NCBI GenBank assembly: GCA_016169945.1 | Contig: JADLSH010000393.1 | Location: 7,705,501 to 7,769,500, forward strand | Source: Trachythela sp. YZ-2020 | Lineage: Eukaryota; Cnidaria; Anthozoa; Malacalcyonacea; Clavulariidae | Direction: 5' to 3' | DNA: 64,000 nucleotides | In this document: positions 52,764 through 62,960 of the stretch, piece after piece | Position numbering within the stretch: position 1 is the first letter of the stretch | Layout: every line of letters starts with the position of its first letter | Position numbers and translations under genes: made by a program | Notes under the pieces: model-generated | The model's input: only the letters and a program-made list of their open reading frames with translations | Databases searched by the model: none | Told to the model about the DNA's origin: nothing

Positions 52764-55196
52764 TCATCTCACTTCACCAACTACTGCGGCTGTTCGACGC
52801 CTTCTTACATTTACATCGTCCTCTGGCGTTTCTTTTTCGACGTTTGGCTCATCGCTAGATGACTCTTCATTTGATGACGTTGACTTGACCTCAATAGGTA
52901 CGAGTAGTTCGATTGGTCGTCTTGTCGTAACTGATTTGCCTTGATTACTTCCCAACTTAATAACAGCGGATCTAGTGTTTCCATCTTTTCCAGGCAACAA
53001 TTCCTCAACTCGTGCAAGTCTCCAGAATGCTCTTGGCGTCGATTCATTTTTCACAATAACAACATCACCTTGTGCAATGGAACAACTCTTACCTCGTACA
53101 TTCGATTTTGCTGACGACTGTTCGCATAAGCTGGTGAGATATTCTCTTCGCCACTGCTTTGTTAGCTGTTCCAACAATCGCTTATGATGACGAGCTCTTC
53201 TAGTTAATGACCGATTTGTACTCACGACTTCGTGATGTGCACTGTTTGGGCTTGTCGTAATACGTCTACCGTAAATGAGATGAGATGGTGTTAATGGTTC
53301 GTAATTGGACTCTTCGTCGTCGTAGACATAAGTGATAGGTCTCGCGTTGATTATTGCTTCGATTTCAACTAGGATTGTATTCAATTCGTCATATGTAAGA
53401 GTAGATCTGCCGACAACACGTTTTAGGGGTCTCTTGACACTGCCCACTAATCGCTCCCAGAAACCACCCCACCATGGGGCACGTTCAACAATAAATCGCC
53501 ACTCGACTCGTCTATCGACCAAATATCGCCATACTTCTTGTGATCGTATTATTTTCCCAATGTCCTTCGTAGATGCTTTAAAAGCCTTTGCATTATCTGA
53601 AGTGATAGTAGCTGGCAATCCCCTTCGACTGGAGAACCGTCTGAACGCAAGCAAAAATGCTTGTACACTGACTCCCAGGGTCATTTCAAGATGCACAGCC
53701 CTTGTTGACGCACACATGAACAACAGTACGTAAACCTTAACATTACTACGAGAGGCTCTGTCACTCCGCGATGTTGGGCCTTCTTCGGGCTTTGATTGAA
53801 TGTACAGGGGACCAGCAAAATCCAGTCCTACATGAGTAAAAGGGGGATCATCGGAAACCCTGGTTGCAGGTAAATCTGGGGTTGGTTGGGATTTGAAAGG
53901 TGCTCCTTCGTACTTGCAGCAGACGATGCAATGTCTTACGATTTTCTTGACCACTTCTCGACCGCGCAAAATCCAGAATCTTTCTCGCAAGGTAGTTAAA
54001 GTATCTCTGACACCACTGTGCTTGATTTGGTTGTGGATATGCAAGACCAATAAATCGACAAATGGATGTTTGCTCGGCAGAAGTATCGGATTCTTACCAC
54101 TTGTTGGAAGCGAAGACTCATTCACTCGTCCACGAGATCGCATTATACCGTCCTTATCTAAATAAAGACCAAATTGATTGATTTTCGTCTTTGGATTAAC
54201 TGCGTTGTCAGTTGCGGATTTATTCAATAATTTCACTTCTTCAGGGAAGCTCGATAGTTGAGTAGCCTGTATCCATAACGCTTTGGCTGCATTCATGTCT
54301 TCGACATCGCGATCGACAGTTGTTTCATGTAATTCTCTCAAGACTTTCGACTTTAACACCTTTATGAAACGTAATACTGTTGCAGTGACCCTCAACAATT
54401 TTTGTAGACTACCGTACCGTTTAATTTCTATTACTTCATCGACTTGTGCCTTCGGTGGTATTGTTTCCTTATTGAGCATGATGTGAGTTATATCGGGAGG
54501 ACATTTCACTACTTCTTTATCGGCATCTTCATTACTTTCGAAAGATTGGTCTTTCGACGGCCATTCATTTGGTGACTTGTGCAGAAATTCAGGACCATTC
54601 CACCAAACCTTGTTTTCAGCAAGATCCTTCGCGTTGATGCCTCTCGAAGGCAAATCTGCAGGATTTTGAATGCCTGGACAGTGGTGCCAAGCGGACGTAC
54701 AGCTTAATACACGAATTTCGTTGACTCGGTGTTGGACGTACTGTTTCCAGTGTTTGTCATTTTGAATCCAGCAGAGAGTCGTCATTGAGTCAACCCAGTA
54801 GGTACAAACGAGCTCCCCAATTGCCTGCATGATTTTGTCGCAAAGTCGTGCTAATATTACAGCTCCAAGGAGTTCGAGACGAGGAATACTCTGGCGTTTT
54901 AACGGAGCGACTCTGGTCTTGGACGCGATCAACTGAACTCGAACCGTGCCATTCTCGTAGACTGACCTGATGTAAACTACGGCAGAATATGCTTGCATCG
55001 ATGCATCACTGAACCCATGAAGTTCAATGACGATAGGTTTGGATTGGAGATCAAAATAACATCTTGGAACACGCACTGAATGAAGACAAGATATGTCCTG
55101 CACAACAGCTCGAAATTTCTGAAGTAAATCACCCGACAGTTCCTCATCCCAGTCGACCTTTCCCTCGCATAGAACTTGGAATAGGGTTTTCATCAA
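52764..55196 (-). CDS. BEL/Pao pol, RNase H and integrase part
   Basis: 810 codons are open. The first part has the RNase H-like segment (IELHGFSDASMQAYSAVVYI; WVDSMTTLCWIQND). An HHCC zinc region then includes HIHNQIKHSGVRDTL and CIVCCKYEGAPF. The DDE core reads VGLDFAGPLYI, ITSDNAKAF and WWGGFWERLVGSVK. A DUF5641-like C-terminus (GDVVIVKNE, RAFWRLARVEEL) follows. It is out of frame with the upstream RT part at ~55200, which breaks the original polyprotein. No stop interrupts the integrase itself. Confidence 0.9.
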   Translation of the reverse strand: MMKTLFQVLCEGKVDWDEELSGDLLQKFRAVVQDISCLHSVRVPRCYFDLQSKPIVIELHGFSDASMQAYSAVVYIRSVYENGTVRVQLIASKTRVAPLKRQSIPRLELLGAVILARLCDKIMQAIGELVCTYWVDSMTTLCWIQNDKHWKQYVQHRVNEIRVLSCTSAWHHCPGIQNPADLPSRGINAKDLAENKVWWNGPEFLHKSPNEWPSKDQSFESNEDADKEVVKCPPDITHIMLNKETIPPKAQVDEVIEIKRYGSLQKLLRVTATVLRFIKVLKSKVLRELHETTVDRDVEDMNAAKALWIQATQLSSFPEEVKLLNKSATDNAVNPKTKINQFGLYLDKDGIMRSRGRVNESSLPTSGKNPILLPSKHPFVDLLVLHIHNQIKHSGVRDTLTTLRERFWILRGREVVKKIVRHCIVCCKYEGAPFKSQPTPDLPATRVSDDPPFTHVGLDFAGPLYIQSKPEEGPTSRSDRASRSNVKVYVLLFMCASTRAVHLEMTLGVSVQAFLLAFRRFSSRRGLPATITSDNAKAFKASTKDIGKIIRSQEVWRYLVDRRVEWRFIVERAPWWGGFWERLVGSVKRPLKRVVGRSTLTYDELNTILVEIEAIINARPITYVYDDEESNYEPLTPSHLIYGRRITTSPNSAHHEVVSTNRSLTRRARHHKRLLEQLTKQWRREYLTSLCEQSSAKSNVRGKSCSIAQGDVVIVKNESTPRAFWRLARVEELLPGKDGNTRSAVIKLGSNQGKSVTTRRPIELLVPIEVKSTSSNEESSSDEPNVEKETPEDDVNVRRRRTAAVVGEVR

Positions 55197-55201
55197 AATG
55201 G

Positions 55202-56659
55202 TTAAAATGGTGCAAGAAATCCCAGCGGGTCAAATATCTTAGCAGTGAGAATCAGCAATGACCGTTTTGTAGTTGGAAGTGAAGTCGCTTCTTCCTTCCA
55301 CTTGTCGAAATTGAAGAACATTTCATCGGCTTTCGTGTTCCAATTAGTCCCAAGCACTTTGACACTATCGTTTGATGGATCAGTTGTATTATGTCCTGTA
55401 GTTGATTTAGCGTACGACTCGTCCTCTTCCGAAGTTTGTGGCATTGGATCTTTGCTACGGTATCCCTCGAATTCGTGTTCGCTCGCTTCGATTTGTTCAA
55501 GTAGTTCTTGCGAATTGGAGTTCCACTTCCGAAGATTGAAGCCGCCCTCGGACATGATTTGTTTCGACCTCTTGTAAATATGGAACGATTCACCAACATT
55601 TTCTTCGCCAGACACAAGATCATCGACATAAAATGAATTTCGTAAAACTTCCACTACCTTTGAATCGGATTGAGAATATTTTCCTACGTGATGGGAAATG
55701 GCGAACCCAAGAATGGACGGTGAAGGTCGAAGACCAAAGACTAATCGTTTGAACCGAAACATCGTCAATTTGGGATGGCACTCATTCGGATCGTCAAACC
55801 ACAAAAAACGTAGTGCATCTCGGTCAGCCTTTTTGATGCCAACCATCAAAAAAGCCTTTTCGATATCAGCTGTGATAGCAATTGTATTCCAACGGAATTT
55901 GACCAAAATATCAAAAACATGCGGTGTATAATTCGGCCCAGTTTCGAGACAATCGTTCAATGATTTTTCTTCCTTTGAACCCTTCGCTGATCCGTCATAA
56001 ACGACACGAACTTTCGTGGTATCCTTGTCCTTTCGAATAACCGGATGATGAGGCAGATAATTCACTCGGTTATCGCCTTCACTAGATTCACCTTGATTTG
56101 GTACCCTTTCGATAATGCCTGTTTCGAGTTGTTCGCGAATTATCTTATCGTACTCGTTTAAAAGAACTGGGTCTGTCCGTAACTTTCGATGAAGATACTG
56201 GAGTCGATTGTAGCATGGATTGTAGCCGTCAGAATGGGGAAAACAATTGCCCTTCCAAGGTAAACCTACCTCGTACATTCGACCGTCAAACGCGAAATCT
56301 TCGATAAAACCCTCGTGAACAGCGCGATCATCAATGCTGTTAATTTCCGAAATTCCGATAGCCTCTGTTTCCCAAAATTGCTTCAAGATATCTACTACTT
56401 GATCGTTTCGTGGCGTTTCCTCGTGAATAAAATCTTCAGTACGTAAAGAAATTACTAAATTCGCGGACGTATTCCCTTGTTGCTCCCCTCTGGACTTGGT
56501 TAACTCAGATTTACCGGAAAGCATCCACCCAAATTTGCTGTTTACAGCTACGGGCCCAGAATCCCCACGAATCGTTTCCCCGGTGACAAAGTTCCAATAG
56601 TAATCAGAACCTACGAGGATATCAATCGAGTTGTGATGCTCGTTTCGGGGTTTCGTCAA
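55202..56659 (-). CDS. BEL/Pao pol, protease C-terminal and reverse transcriptase part
   Basis: The frame starts in the DUF1758-type protease region (DILVGSDYYWNFVTGE, FGWMLSGK). It continues into reverse transcriptase: RVVYDGSAKGSKEEKSLNDC, TADIEKAFLMVGI (motif A), FGLRPSPSILGF and SFYVDDLVSG (YVDD). The end (LTAKIFDPLGFLAPF) leads into the A17-type region. One-base shifts separate it from the gag/protease frame near 56640 and from the next frame at ~55200. Confidence 0.9.
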   Translation of the reverse strand: MTKPRNEHHNSIDILVGSDYYWNFVTGETIRGDSGPVAVNSKFGWMLSGKSELTKSRGEQQGNTSANLVISLRTEDFIHEETPRNDQVVDILKQFWETEAIGISEINSIDDRAVHEGFIEDFAFDGRMYEVGLPWKGNCFPHSDGYNPCYNRLQYLHRKLRTDPVLLNEYDKIIREQLETGIIERVPNQGESSEGDNRVNYLPHHPVIRKDKDTTKVRVVYDGSAKGSKEEKSLNDCLETGPNYTPHVFDILVKFRWNTIAITADIEKAFLMVGIKKADRDALRFLWFDDPNECHPKLTMFRFKRLVFGLRPSPSILGFAISHHVGKYSQSDSKVVEVLRNSFYVDDLVSGEENVGESFHIYKRSKQIMSEGGFNLRKWNSNSQELLEQIEASEHEFEGYRSKDPMPQTSEEDESYAKSTTGHNTTDPSNDSVKVLGTNWNTKADEMFFNFDKWKEEATSLPTTKRSLLILTAKIFDPLGFLAPF

Positions 56660-58203
56660 AATCGGCCATCTCTAAACCTCTAATATGTGGATAATCGAAA
56701 ATGTTGACACTGGCTGGCAAAGGAGAACATATAACTGGGAAACTAAGCACAGAAATCATCGATATGTCGCCATCGCGGTCGCTTAGATTCAAATTAAACA
56801 ATTGACAAGATTTTCGTTGGTGTTTGTTATCTCCAAAAGTATTTAAATGCAATGTTTCAGTTTTAACCGCATTGAGATGTAATTTACGCTTTAAATCGTC
56901 AGTTATATACGATCTCTGACTTCCGTTATCGAAAAGAATACGAACTGGATATGCCCTCGAACCATCTTCATTCGCTGCTGTGGCGCGCGCTGTCTGAAGG
57001 AGTACATGCCTTTTATTCGCTACTCGAGATCCTGCTGTTAACGTTTTGCTCCCCACATTACTCTCTTCTTCACTCTTACTGTTCTCGTTACTCTGTTCTG
57101 GCTTCTCTGGTAAATAACCCTTACTACATATGGACTGGTGATGACTTGATCCGCATTTACGACAGTTTCTTGGATTTCGACAGTCTTTTGCCCCATGCCC
57201 TTGTCTCAAACATTTAAAACAGCGCTTCGCTTTAGATAACATTTCCTTTCGTTTAATAGGACTTGTAACTGATGTGCACGATGCAGAATAATGTGGCGAA
57301 TTGCAATAAACACAGCGAATTTTGAATTCCTCAGTTTGTTGACTCATCAAAGTACTACTACCACCCATTGTCGGTAGGGGTTTTCGGGAAGGATTCTCAA
57401 ACGGTTTTTGGCGCTCTCCGATTTTAAAACGCTCACTCGCCTCTCGTGCTTCTATTTCCTCTTTCAAAATTTCTAAAACGTCATCGATTTTCCAAACATC
57501 CTCCTTTGACCCTCTTGCTACTCTCAAGCGTAAGTCATTTGGTAGTTTAGACATGATGATTGGAATCAACAAACTTCCGAATTCATTTGAAGATACCCCT
57601 AGTGCCTGTAGCCCCGCGACGTGCGCTTGCTTTATCATACATACACATACGAAAGATACCCCTAGTGCCTGTAGCTTGACGGAACGCAGCGCTTGCACTC
57701 ATGCATCGGCGAGGAAGATTTGTCACCATTACAATTCGGAAGACGCAAAAGTTCGTCCATGTGTGCACTGATCACTTGTTGCGGCTTGCCAAATCTCGAC
57801 TTTAATAATTCAACGGCAGAATCATAATTCGCTTCGGTAAGTGTAAGGCCTTGAATTGCCCTACAAGCTACGCCTTCTAATAGAGAATTTAAGTAGTTAT
57901 ACTTATCTATTTTCGAGATTGCTTCGTTGGTATGAACTGCGGAATTAAAACAGTACCAGAATGAGCCCCACTTCGTCACGTCGCCTTTGAAATGTGGGAG
58001 TTGTAATTTCGGTAGTCTCGTTGTCGCCGTGTGGACCACTCCACTTGCCCCTTGCTCGCTCGTACTACTCGCTTCGATATTTGGTAAATGCGAACTCGCA
58101 TTAACCCTTGTCACTCGTTCGATTCTTTCCTTCGCTTCGGTAATTTTAATAACTATCGCTTCGTTTTCTTCGATTTCCTTTTCTACGTCTTCGATTTTAA
58201 TCT
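56622..58203 (-). pseudogene. BEL/Pao gag and protease start, frameshifted
   Basis: The gag frame runs from the LTR junction at ~58205 (NEIKIEDVEKEIEENEAIV) without an ATG. It continues through the DUF1759 core (LPKLQLPHFKGDVTKWGSFW; SLLEGVACRAIQGLTL). A frameshift near 57680 and a ~63 bp imperfect duplication (22 bp repeats at 57591 and 57654) follow. Then come two Cys knuckles (CFKCLRQGHGAKDC, CRKCGSSHHQSIC) and protease start ILFDNGSQRSYI. The N-terminus of gag is missing because of the LTR/PBS deletion. Confidence 0.85.
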
Positions 58204-58209
58204 CGTTTA

Positions 58210-58418
58210 ATCGATTTTAGCTCAACACACACACGTCTATATTGTATGGAAAACATTTACAATAACAACTAAAACCCTACAATACAAATTACAAAATGCC
58301 TAATTTACCCAGAAATGTCAACGCTAAAAATAGAGTTACAAAAATAAACGCGAATATAAAGTTAATCTAATTAATCGTATAGTGTTCGAATTCTGTAAAA
58401 TATTAACCGTTCATGACA
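58210..58418 (-). repeat. 5' LTR of BEL/Pao, truncated at its inner end
   Basis: It matches the 3' LTR for 209 bases, then at ATCGAT switches directly into gag. The last 10 bases (CTTCATAACA in element sense) and the primer site are absent. Confidence 0.88.
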
Positions 58419-58549
58419 ATACGTAAAAAATATATGAAAGTACACTAAAATGCTTTTTGTTTTCCAGAAAAAACTCCTCGCAGTGCATTCATTCATCATT
58501 TGGACACAAAATATTTCCTGAACATACAACACTGCCGCCATCTTTAATA

Positions 58550-58688
58550 CATTTTCTGCCAGGCGCTTCCTTCGTCGCGACCTCCCCAAGCACCTCCGCG
58601 CGCTCGCTAATCTCAGCCACTGATCTCTATAAATTAGCTGAACGCGATTTTTTTTTCTTTTCCTTAAAAGCGCCTGGGTACGAGGCTG
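58550..58688 (-). repeat. Right TIR of element D
   Basis: Reverse complement partner of 50148-50290; followed by ATACAGACG at 58689-58697. Confidence 0.85.
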
Positions 58689-58697
58689 ATACAGACG

Positions 58698-60433
58698 CAC
58701 AAAGATACTGTAGGTGGGCCAGTTTTGACATCCGGTTTGACCCGTACGCTACATTTCAAATTTCGCCGTAACTTTGTCAATTTTTATTGTTTTTCTTTGA
58801 AAGTTGGTCAGTATGTACTGTTTTTAAAGCTCTATAAAAGGGTGTATTAGCGAAAATCACACGGTTTTTAAAACAAAAGTTATAATCGACCAAAGGTACT
58901 GAATATATAATTAGTTACGATATAATAAATATCAGATTACAAGGTGTAAAACTCATCCTCACCAAAATGCCATTCGCATTTGTAAACAACTGCCCCGTCA
59001 ACAGAGATGTGTTCTATTAATTAATATTACATAACAAATGTCAGAATTACACTCTACGAGTCTATGGACAGAGTATAGCAACTTTTACTATCTATAAAAT
59101 TCGCCAGAAACAACACAGTAGCCGTATTAATGTGTATAAATTGTACGCAAGTCGACTTACGTTAGATCACTGGTTAAATCCAATGCTGTATACTATAACT
59201 AACATATTCGATATTTACGGTAAGGCCCAAGGGATCTCATCAGGTCTTGAATCTTGTATTTGATTTTTTTTATAGATAACCAGCACCAACCTGCCTCCTC
59301 CGCAGGCTCTTCTACATAATTATCAGTGTTGCCACTTAAGATTTTCGAAAATCCCAATATCTAGGGTATAAAACTATACTAGAAGTTACTATCGCAAGGG
59401 AAGTGCTGCCTTACGGCCCAAAGTCCTGGGGATTGATTGTACCAAAAAACTTCATTTGTTTAAATTGCCTTATATATACACTGTATGTATGAATTTATTT
59501 TGTTTAACAATGCAATAATTACTATATACTGTAAAGTGTACTTTGGATTTTCATATTTACACATTGATTGTTGGTACCAATGTTTTAAACCTTCTTCACT
59601 TGTCAAAACGTCTAGAGAACATAATTAGGAAGAACAAACATATATCTTTTAACGTGATATGATTAGTTTGTTGCAAGTTTTCACATTCTTTCCAAGTAAT
59701 AATAGTCTACTCTATTTTCCATTTGGTAAACAAGACAGTGCCATTCATTGTTTTTTTTGTCCAATATGCAGATGTTTTGTATTTATTTAGCATGTACAGG
59801 TAGTGTCCATTGTTGGCCATCATATTGTCCAATAACTTGTTAGGTTACTGTACATAAAAAGGTATGTAATATCTTGATGTACAATGTTCCTGACATCGAT
59901 ATGGTAGATTGGAAACAAGTACAGCAATTTAATAATACATGGGGATTCCATATCCCATTGCATTAGATGTATTGTAATATATCCATACAATCTTGTAAAT
60001 CAGCATTCTTGTTTCAATAGAAATACACTTCTGTTAATCCAGAAGCTCCCATCCATTTTCATGAGATGTACAGTAATAGATCCATATTATACTTTGGCTG
60101 TAACAACCATTTGGTTTCATCCAGCAGTTAACATGGCACCATTCACATCTGTCAGAATTGGAAAACTATGGAAAAAAATAATTGGTGGCACGAGATATTT
60201 ATGTGGAAACATAGAAGAACATAACTGAATGAAAATAAAAGTAGGGCAGGGGGAGGGGTTAATTAAACAAATGACTTTTGTCTTCCAAATCATAATATTT
60301 TCATACATAGAGTGATAACAAGGAGTAAATTAGTTATTATATAATAAATTAAATTATTTAAAAGGGCATATACTCAAAGTACATACCAAACTATAACTGG
60401 GATCTATATATGAAATCCTTCTCTTAATCAAAG
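58698..60433. other. Gene-free stretch
   Basis: AT-rich DNA with no coding region or repeat that I can support. The 3' end of the adjacent minus-strand Helitron should lie here, but no CTRR end with hairpin was recognised. Confidence 0.5.
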
Positions 60434-62960
60434 TCAATAGTTTGTTGTTCTAAATGCACTGCTGGTAGCCTGTGCTAACTGATCGAGCCTGTTTTCTTCT
60501 TCAAGCCTATTTTGTAAGTTAGCGGATGATTTCAAGCTTGTTAATCGTTCATACGTCATTGGTTCAATGACACAAGATGTAAGTGTTTTTACTCTGCTAA
60601 TAGCAACATAAGAAACTCCAGCAGTTCTTTCCGATTTACCAATATTTATCCATGCTTTTGGAAGTGTAAGTCCTTGGCTCTTGTGTATTGTTAGAGCCCA
60701 AGCAAGTCTAAGAGGTAACTGTTGCCTCTCATGGAAACCTATTTCTGTCTGTGATGTGACAGTGATTAGATATATTGGGATACACAAGGTTGATAACCTT
60801 GTTCACCAACAGCATTTGATGGTCTAGCATGGTAAAGAGGTTTATCTGCTACTGGTGGCAATTGACCTGGATCACCAGTTAAAATCAATGATTTTCCTCC
60901 AAATACTTTGTCATTATAACCAGTTGCTTGTTTGCAACGCTTGTCTATCCAACCAAAAGTAACTTGGCCAAGCATGGAGTATTCATCAATAATGATGTAT
61001 CCAATGTTATTAATACTCTCTTGTAACCTACACAAGGTTTGTCCTGTTAGGTCTTTATTACCTCTTCATCCTATAGGTAACTTTAATAGAGAATGCACAG
61101 TTACACCTCTAATGTTATAAGCTGCTTTACCTGTGGTAGCAGCAACAGCACATTTACTTTGCAAACGATTTCTAATAGCATTAATAAGGTAACTTTTACC
61201 AGTTCCTGCAACACCATTTATAATGAGACATAATGGCTCTTTTTCAGATGATACATCATCAAAATGAGACTTAACAATATTATAAGCAAGTTTTTGCATT
61301 TCACTAAAACTGTTGATGTCAACAACATCATATTGCTCATCAATAGTGTAGTCCTCTTTGTTTGTTTTTATCCATGTTGGCATTTCTTGGATTTGTTGTT
61401 GTGAATAATTATCTCTGTCAAGATGCCAGTCATATGTGGACTCTGGTGTTTGTTCAGAGTTGTCAAAAGGAGTGTTGAGGTCTGATAATATCATCCACTC
61501 TTCTCGAGTTTTCTCCTGTTCTTCAGAAGGTTCATCTTCTGCTTCTTGACTTTGAATGACAGCTTGTAATTTGTCAAACCAGTCTGGGGCATTAGATTGT
61601 CTGTAAGGTGTTCGCAAGAATTCTTGCCAAGAATTAATTAGGATTTCGTCAGTTGGTTCTTGGTCATCCCATGCATTATTTTGGGTTGTTCTCCACGGTT
61701 TATACCTCAAAAGTTGATATTTACAATATAGGCCAAAATTTGGACCTTTGGGATTAGGAGAATATGTTGGAAATATTCGTGGTATAACATCCTCTGGCAA
61801 TTTTGTCAGTTCATTGTTAACAACTTTGTATGTTGTAGCAAATTGAACAAAGTTCATGTTTATTATATTTTGTGAACTCTCATATTGTTCACGATTAGCA
61901 TACACATCAAGAAGTGAATAATCGGTGCATGAGTCACCTCATCAATACTTGCAGTATCACGCACTCTGCGTGAACCATTCAGACTAACTGGCATCACTTT
62001 CAATGATGAGCTGTGGAGTTTTAAAGACAACAAATGATGCATTGTCTCTTGAGCTGCATAATCTCTTTCACCAAGAGATTTCATAAATACCTTCTTAATA
62101 GCTCTATGAGGGTCAGTATTACTGTCAACATTTTGCACAACAGAATTGAATGCCTGTTTCAATGTAGGTGATCTTGGCTCACCTTTAGCTGCATATTTTG
62201 TGAGATATTCAACACAAGCATAGTGATCTATAACAACTTGAATATCACAGTTAGCTCCCCATCCTTGGAGCTGAAGTTGTTGATGGTTATTTAATCTGGA
62301 GTCATTTCGCTTACTCACAATCTTAGCTCGATAATGCTCATTATCACCTGTTGAGTGAATTTTTTCAAATTCTAATTTTGTCTTGGGACAAATATCAAAA
62401 GGGAAATGAAATCTACATTTCAACTCTGTTTCATTTGACTTCTTTCTAAGACAATAACTTGTACTACAACGAGTGTGTCGTTGAACCATGTTTAATAGAT
62501 CTACATAATCTGATTGTTTTTCATGTTCAGGGATGTCATTATGACTTCTTTGACATGGATGAGTTTCAGGTCTTATTCACATGTCCTCATCTGGTGGATT
62601 AGGATTGACGGTTGATAACAACCAATCAACATACTGACATACTGTGTCAGCAGCTCTCTGACCAGCTTCAATATCCTGGTCTAGTTCAGTTGTGTCAGAA
62701 CAATCATTTTCATCTTTAAATTTTTGAGCTAAGAAACCTTTCAAAGCAGTCTGAGTAAGCTGACATAAATCTGGGACATTACTTAGTTTAGCAGTACCAT
62801 GACAATGGATACTACTAACAGTACCTCTACCTTGATATTCATATCGAAACCAGTGCCATTTTGCACCAAGTGTATCATAGAGCCAATCTACAATATGCGG
62901 ATTGTTAATCACATTTTGCCGTCTTACCTCACTGGTAGAATTACCAATTTCACAGTCAGT
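60434..62960 (-). pseudogene. Helitron replicase (HUH Rep plus PIF1-type helicase), broken
   Basis: Reading from an acceptor-like site at ~62975, the HUH box is [11 protein letters not shown], followed by the tyrosine motif HYACVEYLTKYAAKGE. The superfamily 1 helicase has Walker A (INGVAGTGKSYLI), TTGKAAYNIRGVTVHSLL, Walker B (YIIIDEYSML), LILTGDPGQLPPV and the late motif TIHKSQGLTLPKAW / YVAISRVKTL. Lesions: TGA at 62577, frameshift near 61880, TGA at 61066 and frameshift near 60780. The N-terminal Helitron-like region is absent. Order and spacing of Rep and helicase are normal for Helitrons. Confidence 0.88.

Larger units (their letters stand above)
52452..58423 (-). mobile_element. BEL/Pao LTR retrotransposon inserted in element D
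   Basis: 5 bp duplication ATACG at 52452-52456 and 58419-58423. The 3' LTR is 52457-52675 (219 bp, TGTCAT...AACA in element sense). The 5' LTR is 58210-58418 (209 bp), lacking its last 10 bases. The shared LTR sequence looks identical. DUF1759 gag, DUF1758-type protease, RT, RNase H-like region and a BEL integrase with DUF5641-like tail follow in order. The primer binding site is missing. Confidence 0.93.
50148..58688. mobile_element. Element D: non-autonomous relative of element A, split by BEL/Pao
   Basis: The ends are ~143 bp inverted repeats starting CAGCCTCGTACCCAGGCG and flanked by a 9 bp duplication ATACAGACG. After removing the BEL/Pao insert and one ATACG, ~2.57 kb remains, without transposase or helicase. 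As in element A, each TIR contains an inner inverted repeat (CCAGGCGC ... GCGCCTGG). Shared terminal sequence and duplication length suggest mobilisation by the same machinery. Confidence 0.8.
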
